From the NCBI RefSeq assembly GCF_001613105.1, contig NZ_BDBS01000075.1, positions 1-32,339 of the forward strand: DNA of 32,339 nt, read 5' to 3'. Below, piece by piece: positions 9,174-17,427 of the stretch; position 1 is the stretch's first letter, and the number at the start of each line of letters is the position of its first letter. Under the pieces are notes generated by a model, which saw nothing but the letters and a program-made list of their open reading frames with translations, ran no database searches and was not told where the DNA came from. The DNA comes from Nocardia pseudobrasiliensis NBRC 108224. Its GTDB lineage: Bacteria > Actinomycetota > Actinomycetes > Mycobacteriales > Mycobacteriaceae. A program made the position numbers and the translations under genes.

Positions 9174-9361
9174 AGCGCGAGCGTACTTCCGCGAAACCCG
9201 TCCGGACCCCCGCCGCGGGCCACTCGTGTCGGTCCGTCACAGATTCGTCAGAACCCGCCTGTGGCCTCGGGCACGTAGGCGTTCGCACTGGAACTACCCA
9301 GCCGCTTCTCAGGTAGCGGGCGCTTAATGGAAAAGAACGATTTGCGTAGCCAGAGGACGTG
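9174..9361. other. Divergent intergenic region, molybdoenzyme / S1C protease
   Basis: A 188-bp gap holding the promoters of both neighbours. I see a GGAAC at 9290-9294 that resembles an ECF sigma -35 element, but no convincing -10 partner at the right distance. A weak CTACC/GGTAG inverted repeat (9294-9298 and 9312-9316) is also present. The AGAGGA at 9352-9357 is the ribosome binding site for the protease. Confidence 0.4.
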
Positions 9362-10537
9362 ATGACCGTGTATCCGAATCAGGGTGAGTGGCCCAGACAG
9401 CCTTCGGGTCCGTACGGTGCGCCGCCTCCGCCGCCGCGCGCACCACGCCACGGTCTGAGCTTCACCATGGTCACCGTGATCGTGCTGGCCTTGGCGGTCA
9501 CGGTCGGACTGGTGGCCTCCCGGTTCACCTCGCACGGCCTCGCGCCGCAGGGCCCGCTCGCGCAAACTCCGAACAGCGCCATGCGGCAGATCGACAATCA
9601 GAGCGCCCCGGCCGATCTCACCGCCGCGGTCAACCAGGTGCTGCCGGGTATCGTGCTGGTCAACACCCAGCTCGGCCTGCAGAACGGCGAGGGCGCGGGC
9701 ACCGGCATCGTGCTCACCTCCGACGGCGATGTGCTGACCAACAACCATGTGGTGGAGGGCGCGACCAAGATCGCGGTCACCAATGTCGGCAACGGCAAGA
9801 CCTATCCGGCGAGCGTGGTCGGCTACGACCGGCAGGACGATCTGGCGGTCATCCATCTCAGCGGCGCGTCCGGATTGGCGACGGCGCCGCTCGGCGATTC
9901 CGACAAGGCCAAGGTCGGCGACGCGATCGTGGGCCTGGGCAATGCGGGCGGCACCGGCAGCCCGACACCCGCCCCGGGCCGCATCACCGCCCTGAACCGC
10001 TCCATCACCGCCAGCGACGAATCCGCCGGCGCCTCCGAACAATTGACCGGCCTGATCCAGGTCGCGGCGAATATCCAGCCCGGCGATTCCGGCGGCCCGC
10101 TGATCAATGCCGCCGGACAGGTGATCGGGGTCGACACCGCGGCCTCGCAGGGCTTCCGAATGGGCGCCGGCGGCGGTGAGGGTTTCGCGATTCCGATCGA
10201 TAAGGCCCTGCCGATCGCCAAGCAGATCCAGGCAAAGTCCGCCTCCGATCGCGTGCACATCGGCCCGACCGCCTTCCTCGGCGTCACGGTCGCCGATGCC
10301 AACGGCGCGGGCGCGGTGGTTCGCAATGTCGTACGCGGCGGGCCCGCCGATCAGATGGGTCTGGCCACCGGCATGGTGGTCACCCGCATCGACGATCACG
10401 CCGTCTACTCGGCGACCACCCTGGTCAACACGATGGATATGTACCACCCCGGCGACACCGTCACCCTCACGATCACCGATCGCACCGGCCGAAGCCAAAC
10501 GGCGCAAACGCAACTCGCGCAGGGACCGGTCGGCTGA
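9362..10537 (+). CDS. Membrane-anchored HtrA-like S1C serine protease with PDZ domain
   Basis: 391 residues. A short Pro-rich cytoplasmic head is followed by one membrane helix (about residues 32-55), a trypsin-like protease domain facing the outside, and a C-terminal PDZ domain (about 300-380, with FLGVTV and GGPADQMGL). The catalytic triad is visible: His129 in TNNHVV, Asp160 in DDLAV and Ser243 in GDSGGPL. In mycobacteria proteins of this shape (PepD, HtrA, PepA) work in envelope protein quality control; which of them is the true ortholog cannot be settled here. An overlapping GTG at 9359 is possible, but AGAGGA is too close to it, so ATG 9362 is chosen. It ends next to the stop of the convergent hydrolase, with TGATCA holding both stop codons. 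Confidence 0.94.
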   Translation: MTVYPNQGEWPRQPSGPYGAPPPPPRAPRHGLSFTMVTVIVLALAVTVGLVASRFTSHGLAPQGPLAQTPNSAMRQIDNQSAPADLTAAVNQVLPGIVLVNTQLGLQNGEGAGTGIVLTSDGDVLTNNHVVEGATKIAVTNVGNGKTYPASVVGYDRQDDLAVIHLSGASGLATAPLGDSDKAKVGDAIVGLGNAGGTGSPTPAPGRITALNRSITASDESAGASEQLTGLIQVAANIQPGDSGGPLINAAGQVIGVDTAASQGFRMGAGGGEGFAIPIDKALPIAKQIQAKSASDRVHIGPTAFLGVTVADANGAGAVVRNVVRGGPADQMGLATGMVVTRIDDHAVYSATTLVNTMDMYHPGDTVTLTITDRTGRSQTAQTQLAQGPVG

Positions 10538-11377
10538 TCAGGCGATCATCCGCAGGATCTCCGCCACGACGACCTCGGGCTCGCTGAACATCACCAGATG
10601 ACCCGAACGCTCCGCCGCCACCCATCGGCCCCGACTCGAGGTGGCGGCGGTGTGACGGTGCGCGGTGATCAGCGCGTGCCGCTTTCCCCCGTCCAGCCGC
10701 GGAATTCGGGTTCCGGAGATGACGCTCAGCGGCAGCCCGTCCAGCCCGAGCGGCCGATCGCGCAGCTCGCGCAGGCCGTCGCCGAAGCAGTCCTGTTCGG
10801 CCAGCAGGGTTTTCGCGGCCCGCACGGTGAAATCCTCGGCGCGATGGTCGGCGGCGATATCGGCGGGCTGCCCGCCGCCGAGCCCGGAGGCGAGGCGGCG
10901 ATACAGCCCGGTGCGGGCGAGTGCGGGAATGAGCAACCGCGCCATCGCATCCCGTCTGCGCGCGCCCGCGCCGAAGTACTCCGCACAGTTCTCGTCGGAC
11001 TGATCGACGAGCACCAATCCGTGGACGCGCCCGGGATCGAGTGCGGCGGCGACCCGCGCGATCGGCCCGCCCCAACTGTGCCCGACCAGGACGAACGGCC
11101 CGGATCCCAACGCGCGCAACAGCGTCGCGAGATCTCCGGCCAGCCGGGCCAGGGTGCGCGGCTGGGCGTCGTCGTCGCTGCGGCCGGTTCCGGCACGGTC
11201 GTAGACCACCGCCCGAACCCGTTGGGCCACAGTCGGATGCACCAGCCCCCAGGTCGAGCGCGAGAATCCCATCCCCGAGACGAATACGACGGTCGGCCCG
11301 CCCTCGCCCCGCGCCATGTAGTGCAGCCTGCGGCCATCGCCGGTGGTCACGAAATCACTTGTCCCGTAGCTGTGCAC
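10538..11377 (-). CDS. Alpha/beta fold hydrolase
   Basis: 279 residues, single-domain cytoplasmic alpha/beta hydrolase. The nucleophile elbow is GHSWGG and the oxyanion region FVSGMGFSRSTWG. YDRAGTGRSD is the usual strand-4 loop, and a late SGHLVMF supplies the histidine. The start GTG 11377 is supported by GAGGGGG five bases upstream; the longer open frame up to 11722 lies inside the fadD gene and is arginine-rich, so it is rejected. The gene is about 90 nt downstream of fadD but separated from it by a terminator. The substrate is unknown; candidates from similar proteins range from esterases to haloperoxidase-like or epoxide hydrolases. Confidence 0.9.
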   Translation of the reverse strand: MHSYGTSDFVTTGDGRRLHYMARGEGGPTVVFVSGMGFSRSTWGLVHPTVAQRVRAVVYDRAGTGRSDDDAQPRTLARLAGDLATLLRALGSGPFVLVGHSWGGPIARVAAALDPGRVHGLVLVDQSDENCAEYFGAGARRRDAMARLLIPALARTGLYRRLASGLGGGQPADIAADHRAEDFTVRAAKTLLAEQDCFGDGLRELRDRPLGLDGLPLSVISGTRIPRLDGGKRHALITAHRHTAATSSRGRWVAAERSGHLVMFSEPEVVVAEILRMIA

Positions 11378-11407
11378 GGGCGCCCCCTCGTCATCGGATC
11401 CGTTCGC

Positions 11408-11447
11408 GAAACAAAGCGGCCCACCCTCCCGCTGGAGAGTGGGCCGC
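11408..11447 (-). terminator. Intrinsic terminator of the fadD gene
   Basis: Read on the minus strand, GCGGCCCACTCTCC pairs with GGAGGGTGGGCCGC over 14 bp with one T-G wobble and a four-base loop (11416-11447). A short T-rich tail, TTTGTTTC, follows. It starts 20 nt after the fadD stop codon and precedes the GTG of the next gene by about 30 nt. Confidence 0.88.
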
Positions 11448-11466
11448 TCGTACCGTACCGGGACCG

Positions 11467-13257
11467 TCAGTTGTAGATGGCGGCCACGTCGGCGGCGTGA
11501 TTCTTCATGACGACCGCGCGCTTGAGCGACAGCTTCGGCGTGAGCTCGCCGGTCTCCTGGGTCCAGTCGATCGGAAGAATGCGAATCTTCTTGATCTGCT
11601 CGGCATGTGAGACCAGCTTGTTGGTCTGCGCGACCGCCTCGTCGATCTCCGCGACCAGCTGCGAATTCTCGATCAGCTGCTCGATCGGCAGATCGGCGGG
11701 CAGGTTGTGCTGTTCCTTCCACTTCGGCAGCGCCTCGGGATCGAGGGTGATCAGCGCGCCGATGAAGGGCTGGCCGTCGCCGACGACCATGACCTGGCTG
11801 ATCAGCGGGTTGGCGCGCAGCGCGTCCTCGAGCACGGCCGGGGAGACGTTCTTACCGCCCGCTGTGACGATGATCTCCTTCTTACGGCCGGTGATGGTGA
11901 TGAAGCCCTCATCATCGATCGAGCCCAGATCGCCGGTCTTGAACCAGCCGTCCTCGAACGCCTCCGCGGTGGCGGTCTCGTTCTTCCAGTAGCCGCCGAA
12001 TACGACGCCGCCACGCAGCAGCAGTTCGCCGTCCTCGGCCACCTTGGCCGAATGGCCGGGCAGCAGCGGGCCGACCGTGCCGATGCGAATCTTGCCGGGC
12101 GTATTCACCGAAATGGCCGCGGTGGTCTCGGTCAGGCCGTAGCCCTCGTAGATGATGACCCCGGCGCCGCGGAAGAAGTGGCCCAGCCGCGCGCCCAGCG
12201 GACCGCCGCCGGAGACCGCGGCGGTGCATTTACCGCCCATGGCCTCGCGCAGCTTGCTGTACACCAGCCGGTCGAAGATCGCGTGCTTGAGCTTGAGCAC
12301 CAATCCGACCGAACCGTTCTGCACACCCTCGCTGTAGGCGACGGCCGTATCGGCGGCGAGCTCGAAGATCTTGCCCTTACCGCCCTCGTCGGCCTTGGCC
12401 TTGACGCCGTTGTAGACCTTCTCGAACACCCGCGGCACCGAGAGGATGAAGTCCGGCTTGTACTCGCCGAACTGCTGGACCAGCGTGGACCAGTCCGCGG
12501 TGTGCGCGACGGTCACGCCCGCGTCGAAGGCCGCGAGCGCGACCGCGCGAGCGAAGATGTGGGCCAGCGGCAGGAACAGCAGCGAGCGCTTGCCCGCCCG
12601 CAGGAACTGGTTCATCCGGTCGCGGTCGGCCGCCGATTCGGCGTACAGGTTCGCATGGGTGAGCATGACGCCCTTGGGGCGGCCGGTGGTGCCCGAGGTG
12701 TAGATCAGGGTCGCGGGCGAGGCGGACTTCACCTGGCCGCGACGCTCGGTCACCACCTGATCGTCGAGATCCTTACCGCGCGCGATCAGGGTCTCGACCG
12801 CACCGGTCGCGATCTCCAGGGTTTCGGTCAGCTCCTCGAGGCTGTCCTCGATATCGGCGATGGTCGCGCGATGTTCGGCCTTCTCGACGATCAGCAGTTT
12901 GGTACCGGAATCGTCGAGGATCCAGCGCGCCTGCTCGGCGGAGGAGCTGTCGTAGATGGCGACGGTACAACCGCCGGCGGCCCAGACCGCGAAGTCCAGG
13001 ACCACCCACTCGTAGCGGGTGGCGGCCAGGATGCCGACGCGATCACCGAGTTCGATGCCGGAGGCGATCAGTCCCTTGGCCACCGCGGTGACGGTCGCGG
13101 CGAATTCGGTCGCCGTGACATCGGCCCAACCACCCTTGCCGTCCGGCTTGTTGAAGACCACCAGTCCGGGCGTGCGCTCGGCATGCCGGAAGGCGCCGTC
13201 GGACATGTTGGCGACCTCGGGAATGGTGTAAGTAGCCGGGACTTCCAACTCTCGCAT
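11467..13257 (-). CDS. Long-chain fatty-acid-CoA ligase, FadD15 type
   Basis: 596 residues. An ANL-superfamily enzyme that activates long-chain fatty acids to acyl-CoA through an acyl-AMP. Visible motifs: the P-loop YTSGTTGRPKG (residues 186-196), the EGYGLTET motif, GWFKTGDLG, and the C-terminal hinge GRKKEIIVTAGGKNV. Length and sequence closely follow M. tuberculosis FadD15 (about 600 residues) as I recall it, including the start MRE-VPA, the segment SATRYEW-type and the late FIGALITLDPEA. Start ATG 13257 has GGAAGGG about 12 nt upstream, a rather long spacing. It is a single-gene unit with its own terminator. It probably feeds beta-oxidation or complex lipid synthesis. Confidence 0.94.
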   Translation of the reverse strand: MRELEVPATYTIPEVANMSDGAFRHAERTPGLVVFNKPDGKGGWADVTATEFAATVTAVAKGLIASGIELGDRVGILAATRYEWVVLDFAVWAAGGCTVAIYDSSSAEQARWILDDSGTKLLIVEKAEHRATIADIEDSLEELTETLEIATGAVETLIARGKDLDDQVVTERRGQVKSASPATLIYTSGTTGRPKGVMLTHANLYAESAADRDRMNQFLRAGKRSLLFLPLAHIFARAVALAAFDAGVTVAHTADWSTLVQQFGEYKPDFILSVPRVFEKVYNGVKAKADEGGKGKIFELAADTAVAYSEGVQNGSVGLVLKLKHAIFDRLVYSKLREAMGGKCTAAVSGGGPLGARLGHFFRGAGVIIYEGYGLTETTAAISVNTPGKIRIGTVGPLLPGHSAKVAEDGELLLRGGVVFGGYWKNETATAEAFEDGWFKTGDLGSIDDEGFITITGRKKEIIVTAGGKNVSPAVLEDALRANPLISQVMVVGDGQPFIGALITLDPEALPKWKEQHNLPADLPIEQLIENSQLVAEIDEAVAQTNKLVSHAEQIKKIRILPIDWTQETGELTPKLSLKRAVVMKNHAADVAAIYN

Positions 13258-13324
13258 CGGTGCGGTGCCCTTCCACGTGGATTACTCACCGGTAATGTAC
13301 GCCAGCCTCCACGGCGCTGCCCGC

Positions 13325-13340
13325 CCGACCGCCCGGTCGG
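13325..13340. other. Short GC hairpin between the esterase and fadD genes
   Basis: CCGACC-GCCC-GGTCGG forms a perfect 6-bp stem with a four-base loop, 31 nt past the esterase stop on the minus strand. It has no T tract. It could be a weak terminator of the upstream operon or an operator of the fadD promoter; the sequence does not decide. Confidence 0.4.
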
Positions 13341-13370
13341 CATGTATTACGGGGCGACGCCGCGCGCCAC

Positions 13371-14285
13371 CTATCCTATGGATCGCGTTTGCGCAGGTTG
13401 AAGCGACTCTTCCAGAAATGCGGCCAATTCGGTGACCGCCGCGGCCGCCGCCGGCACGAGTGCGGCCTGCGCCTGGGCGACATGCCACAGCCCCCGCGTG
13501 ACCGAGAAGTGCGTGGGCACCTCGGCTTCGCGCAGCGCCGCGACCAGGCGAACGCACTGATCGTGCAGCCGCTCGGCGGCGTCGACCTGAACGTAAACCG
13601 GTGGCAGCCCGCGCAACTCACCCCGCAGCGGGGCGTAGCCGGGATCGCTGGCGTCCCCGTCGCCGAGGTAGGCCGCGGCGCACGCATCCGACCACGGCCG
13701 ATTCGTCACCAGATCCCGGTAGCGGGAGTCACGGTCGGCCGGATCCGACCACGGCGCGATCAAACCCAGTGCGGCGGGCCGGGTTCCGTGCCGATCCCGC
13801 AGGCGCAGGGCCAGCGCCAGGGCCAACCCGCCGCCCGCCGAATCACCGCAGACCGCGATATCGGCGGCCCGCAACCCGGACGACACCAGCTCGAGGAATG
13901 CCGCCTCGGCATCATCGAGGGCCGCGGGATACGGATGTTCCGGCGCGAGTCGATAATCCAATGCGAACACCGGCCGCCCGAGCTCCCGCGCCAGATACGC
14001 CTCGAGGGAGCGGTGCGAGGCCAGCGATCCGGTCGCATAACCGCCGCCGTGCAGATAGAGCACCGCGCCGGGCTGGATGTCCGCGCCGACCGTGACCCGT
14101 TCGGCCGGGCGGCCACCCAGGCGCAGTCGCCGCACCCGGGTGTCGCGCGGCAGCAACTGCAACCGGGAGCCGATATCCAGCGCGAACCGCTGGGCCCGCC
14201 ATGGCAGCCGATGATGCAGCGCGTAACGGAAGGCCAGATGCACCGCGACCCGGGTGACCGGGGGCGGCAGCGTGATACCGGGCAT
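13371..14285 (-). CDS. HSL-family alpha/beta hydrolase (carboxylesterase)
   Basis: 304 residues of the hormone-sensitive-lipase family. The oxyanion motif is HGGGY (79-83) and the nucleophile motif GDSAGG (Ser149). The acid is probably Glu238 in VDAAERLHD, and the base His268 in GLWHVA. There is no signal peptide, so it acts in the cytoplasm. Its ATG overlaps the SDR stop by one base (TGATG), so it is the third gene of the monooxygenase-SDR-esterase operon. The family cleaves short-chain esters, which is the product type of a Baeyer-Villiger monooxygenase; this makes ester hydrolysis in that pathway the most likely role. In M. tuberculosis the mymA locus also pairs a monooxygenase with an HSL esterase (LipR) and an SDR. 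Confidence 0.92.
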   Translation of the reverse strand: MPGITLPPPVTRVAVHLAFRYALHHRLPWRAQRFALDIGSRLQLLPRDTRVRRLRLGGRPAERVTVGADIQPGAVLYLHGGGYATGSLASHRSLEAYLARELGRPVFALDYRLAPEHPYPAALDDAEAAFLELVSSGLRAADIAVCGDSAGGGLALALALRLRDRHGTRPAALGLIAPWSDPADRDSRYRDLVTNRPWSDACAAAYLGDGDASDPGYAPLRGELRGLPPVYVQVDAAERLHDQCVRLVAALREAEVPTHFSVTRGLWHVAQAQAALVPAAAAAVTELAAFLEESLQPAQTRSIG

Positions 14286-15115
14286 CAGGGCAGCAGTGGC
14301 CGCTGCACCAGCGCACCCACGCGCTGGTACCAGGATCCCGAAATGCGCACGGCCAGATCGAGAAGCTTTGCCTCCCAGCCGATCAGCACCCGGGCGTGGC
14401 CCTTGCGTACGGCCTCGGTGATGGTCTGCGCGGCCATCTCCGGGCTGTGCAGCGCCAACTGCTTGTCGAAGAACGAGGACATCTTCTGCCCGTCGATCCC
14501 CTCGGCATAGGTGGCATTGCGCGCCACCGCGGTCTTGATGCCGCCCGGATGCACGCAGGTCACCTTGACCGGCTGCTTGCGCGCGATCATCTCCTGGCGC
14601 AGCGATTCGGTGAAACCACGCACCGCGAATTTGGCGGCGTTGTAGGCGCTCTGGCCCGGGATTCCGAGAATGCCGAACAGGCTGGACACATTGACCACAT
14701 GCCCGGCGCCGGATTCGATCAGATGCGGCAGAAACGCCTTGGTGCCGTTGACGACTCCCCAGAAATCGACATCCATGATGCGCTCGATGTCCTTGAACTG
14801 GGATTCGAGCACCTCGCCGTGGAATCCGATTCCGGCGTTGTTGTAGATCTGGTGCACCACGCCGAAATGCTTGTGCACGGCGTCGGCGTAGAGCAGCACC
14901 GCCTCGCGCTCGGCGACATTGAGCCGATCCGACTTCACCTGCGCGCCGAGACCCTCACAGCGCCGGACGGTTTCGGCCAGGCCGTCGGTATCGATATCGG
15001 ACAGCGCGAGTTTCGCGCCGCGGCGGGCCAGATTCTCCGCCAGGGCACGACCGATGCCGGACCCGGCACCGGTGATCACGCAAACCTTGTCCGTGAAGTA
15101 AGCATCATTGCTCAC
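14285..15115 (-). CDS. SDR family NAD(P)-dependent oxidoreductase
   Basis: 276 residues, classical short-chain dehydrogenase. The cofactor-binding motif is TGAGSGIG (15-22), followed by NNAG (92-95) and catalytic Ser144 or Ser145, Tyr158 and Lys162 in SAYNAAK. Asp40 after the second strand suggests a preference for NAD over NADP. The GTG start at 15115 overlaps the monooxygenase stop (GTGA, 15112-15115), which fixes it. From memory, M. tuberculosis has two SDRs of this length, one beside kgd and LpqZ (Rv1245c) and one in the mymA operon (Rv3085); either could be the ortholog. Within this operon it most simply oxidises a secondary alcohol to the ketone used by the monooxygenase. Confidence 0.93.
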   Translation of the reverse strand: MSNDAYFTDKVCVITGAGSGIGRALAENLARRGAKLALSDIDTDGLAETVRRCEGLGAQVKSDRLNVAEREAVLLYADAVHKHFGVVHQIYNNAGIGFHGEVLESQFKDIERIMDVDFWGVVNGTKAFLPHLIESGAGHVVNVSSLFGILGIPGQSAYNAAKFAVRGFTESLRQEMIARKQPVKVTCVHPGGIKTAVARNATYAEGIDGQKMSSFFDKQLALHSPEMAAQTITEAVRKGHARVLIGWEAKLLDLAVRISGSWYQRVGALVQRPLLP

Positions 15116-16671
15116 TGTGCTGCCACCACTTTCGCGTCGTTCCCTGCGGGAGAAACAAACTTCTGGGGATCGTTTTTCGTTGTCGTGTCGTAGGCCGCCA
15201 CGTCGAACTGCTCGAGCAGCTTACGGAAGCGGAAGGTGAAATCCGGCCACAGCGTGGTGTTGTTGCCGTGCTTGTCCAGATACCAGCTGGCGCAGCCGCC
15301 GGTGTTCCAGACGCTGCCGACCAGCTTGCCCTGCAGCTCGCGATTGAACTTGTCCTGCACATCCTTACGTACCTCGACCGTGCGCAGGTTCAACCGGTCG
15401 TAGGCGGCGATGGCGTCGGTGATGTAGTTGACCTGCGATTCGATCATGAACACCATCGATGTGTGGCCCAAGCCGACATTCGGGCCGAGCAGGAAGAACA
15501 TATTGGGGTAATTGGCGATCGCCGAACCCTTGTAGCCCTGCTGGCCGGACTCGTCGAACACCTCGGCCAGCGTGCGCCCGTCGCGACCCGAAATCGTCTC
15601 GTACGCCGGGGAATCGGTGACGTGGAAGCCGGTGGCCACGATGAGAGCGTCGATCTCACGCTCGGCGCCGTCGGTGGTGACGATGGAGTTCGCCCGAATC
15701 TCGCGGATGCCGTCGGTGACGACGTCGACATTCTCGCGGCCCAGCGCCGGGTAGTACTCGTTGGAGATCAGCATGCGCTTACAGCCGATGCGGAAGTTCG
15801 GGGTGACCTTGCGGCGCAGTTCGGGATCGCGCACCTCGTAGGCCAGCTTCGCGCGGGCGATCGTCTCGAGCGCCAGCATGGCGGGCGGGAATTTGGCCAG
15901 GCCGACCACCTGCGATTCGCGCACGGCGTAGATCGCGGCCCGCGACAGGCGCTGCACGCCCGGCACGTATTTGAAGGCCAGCCGCTCCGGCAGCGTGTAC
16001 GGCCGATCGACGCGCGGCAGCAGCCACGGCGCGGTGCGCTGATAGACGTCCAGATGCGCCACCTTCGGCGCGATCGAGGGCACGATCTGGATGGCCGAGG
16101 CGCCGGTGCCGATGACCGCGACCCGCTTGCCGGTCAGATCCGCGTCGTGATCCCAGCGCGCGGAGTGGAAGATCTCGCCCTCGAAGGTGTTGATGCCCTT
16201 GATATCCGGCAGATTCGGCTCGCACAGCGCGCCGATGGCCGAGACCAGGATGTCGGCGGTGAACGCGCCGCGGCTGGTCTGCACCTCCCACCGGGACTCG
16301 GCCTCGTTCCAGCGCGCGCCGGTCATCTCGCAGTCGAACAGATGCTTGTCGCGCACCCGGTAGCGATCGGCCACGTCCTGGATGTAGCGCTGAATCTCCG
16401 GCTGCTTGGAGAACGAGCGCGACCAACCCGGGTTGAGTGCGAAGGAGTAGGAGTACAGCTGCGACGGGACATCGCAGGCCGCGCCCGGATAGGTGTTGTC
16501 GCGCCAGGTGCCGCCGACGTCGCTGCCGCGCTCGATCACAAGGTAGTCGTCTCGACCCTGTTGACTGAGCCGGATCGCCATGCCCAGGCCGGAGAAACCG
16601 CTGCCCACGATCAGAATGTGCACGTGCCGGGCGGCGCGGTCGACAGCTTTGTCTGTAACCTTGCGACTCAT
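15112..16671 (-). CDS. Baeyer-Villiger-type flavin monooxygenase
   Basis: 519 residues. The FAD-binding Rossmann motif is GSGFSG (23-28) and the NADPH-binding motif GTGASA (188-193). The type I Baeyer-Villiger fingerprint F-x-G-x3-H-x3-W-D is complete: Phe163, Gly165, His169, Trp173, Asp174. A second region, YPGAACDVPS (61-70), is typical of ketone-oxidising members. The enzyme would insert oxygen next to a carbonyl to give an ester or lactone, using NADPH and O2. It is the first gene of the operon with the SDR and esterase. ATG 16671 lies about one helical turn from a good -10 box, so the transcript may be leaderless. The actual ketone is unknown. Confidence 0.93.
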   Translation of the reverse strand: MSRKVTDKAVDRAARHVHILIVGSGFSGLGMAIRLSQQGRDDYLVIERGSDVGGTWRDNTYPGAACDVPSQLYSYSFALNPGWSRSFSKQPEIQRYIQDVADRYRVRDKHLFDCEMTGARWNEAESRWEVQTSRGAFTADILVSAIGALCEPNLPDIKGINTFEGEIFHSARWDHDADLTGKRVAVIGTGASAIQIVPSIAPKVAHLDVYQRTAPWLLPRVDRPYTLPERLAFKYVPGVQRLSRAAIYAVRESQVVGLAKFPPAMLALETIARAKLAYEVRDPELRRKVTPNFRIGCKRMLISNEYYPALGRENVDVVTDGIREIRANSIVTTDGAEREIDALIVATGFHVTDSPAYETISGRDGRTLAEVFDESGQQGYKGSAIANYPNMFFLLGPNVGLGHTSMVFMIESQVNYITDAIAAYDRLNLRTVEVRKDVQDKFNRELQGKLVGSVWNTGGCASWYLDKHGNNTTLWPDFTFRFRKLLEQFDVAAYDTTTKNDPQKFVSPAGNDAKVVAAQ

Positions 16672-16678
16672 GTAATCG

Positions 16679-16707
16679 AGCGTAGGGGCTTATTGAGCAT
16701 CAGTCAA
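16679..16707 (-). promoter_or_regulatory. Probable sigma-70-type promoter of the monooxygenase operon
   Basis: On the minus strand TTGACT (16707-16702) is followed after 17 bases by TACGCT (16684-16679). Transcription would begin within a few bases of the ATG at 16671, giving an almost leaderless mRNA. The -35 box is one arm of the inner operator palindrome. Confidence 0.65.
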
Positions 16708-16731
16708 CAGTATTGACTCGCGTTCAGTAAG
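16689..16731. promoter_or_regulatory. 43-bp imperfect palindromic TetR operator between TetR gene and monooxygenase operon
   Basis: The inner part AGTCAACAGTATTGACT (16702-16718) is a near-perfect palindrome centred on G16710. The outer arms CTTATTGAGC (16689-16698) and GCGTTCAGTAAG (16720-16731) pair around exactly the same centre, with mismatches at five of the outer positions. The element overlaps the -35 of the operon promoter and a TAAGAT box (16728-16733) that could be the -10 of a leaderless TetR transcript. One bound repressor could therefore shut both directions. Confidence 0.75.
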
Positions 16732-16739
16732 ATTGCCAT

Positions 16740-17369
16740 GTGGCCGTCAGAAGCGTTGGAGAAAATGGGAAACGGGTACGCCTGAGCCCGGACGAACGCC
16801 GTCAGCAACTCATCACTCTCGGTGTCGAGATGCTGCGCGACCGCGCGCTCGAGGACATCTCTGTCGCGGAGATCGCCGCACAGGCCGGGATCTCCCGCGG
16901 CCTGCTGTTCCACTACTTCGCCTCGATCCAGGACTTCCAGCTGGCCATCCTGCAGCAGGCCAATCTGGAGCTGCTGACCCGCACGGCCCCCGATCCCAGT
17001 CTCGAACTGTTCGACATGCTGCGCGACGCCGTCCAGCGCTACGTCGACTACGTGAGCGCCAATCGCACGCCCTACACCGCGATCCTGCGCGGACCTAGCA
17101 GCGCCAGCCCCGAAATGGCCGCTCTCGCCGAGGATTCGCGCAATACGATCGTCGACCGCATCCTGAAGGTGGCCCCGGTCCCCGACGACGATCCCGATCA
17201 CCCGCGGCTGCGCCTGGCGGTACGCGGCTGGATCGCCTTCGTGGAGGAGACCACGCTGAGCTGGCTGCGCAATGAGACGATCTCGCGCGAGCAGTTGATC
17301 GATATGCTGGTGGAATCGCTTCCGGCCCTTGCCCTGAGCCCCGCACTGACTGCCGCCCTGCGGCCCTGA
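16740..17369 (+). CDS. TetR family regulator divergent from the monooxygenase operon
   Basis: 209 residues. The N-terminal helix-turn-helix (about residues 18-65) reads DISVAEIAAQAGISRGLLFHYF, close to the TetR consensus; the rest is the all-helical ligand-binding and dimer domain. The GTG start at 16740 has no Shine-Dalgarno sequence, but a TAAGAT -10-like box lies 7 nt upstream, consistent with leaderless expression. The 68-bp gap to the monooxygenase gene holds a large palindrome, so this protein most likely represses both itself and the operon, with a ketone, alcohol or ester as inducer. The ligand is inferred from context only. Confidence 0.92.
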   Translation: MAVRSVGENGKRVRLSPDERRQQLITLGVEMLRDRALEDISVAEIAAQAGISRGLLFHYFASIQDFQLAILQQANLELLTRTAPDPSLELFDMLRDAVQRYVDYVSANRTPYTAILRGPSSASPEMAALAEDSRNTIVDRILKVAPVPDDDPDHPRLRLAVRGWIAFVEETTLSWLRNETISREQLIDMLVESLPALALSPALTAALRP

Positions 17370-17398
17370 CGACTCGGTTCCATTGCAGCCGTTGCCAT

Positions 17399-17417
17399 TC
17401 GAGCGCACATGGCTCGA
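17399..17417. terminator. Weak hairpin between convergent TetR and lipoprotein genes
   Basis: TCGAGC (17399-17404) and GCTCGA (17412-17417) form a perfect 6-bp stem with a seven-base loop in the 58-bp gap between the two stop codons. There is no T run. It is the only terminator-like structure visible here, and its role is uncertain. Confidence 0.35.
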
Positions 17418-17427
17418 TGACCGAAAC

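Noticed and set aside
7432..9288. A 618-codon open frame overlapping the molybdoenzyme in another frame
   Set aside because: Strong Arg/Gly bias and no motif, while the overlapping frame has a clear sulfite-oxidase domain.
9290..9316. ECF-sigma promoter before the S1C protease
   Set aside because: GGAAC is present, but no matching -10 element is found at 15-18 bases, so it is not called.
11378..11722. N-terminal extension of the alpha/beta hydrolase into fadD
   Set aside because: The extension is Arg-rich, crosses the fadD terminator and would ignore the good ribosome binding site before GTG 11377.
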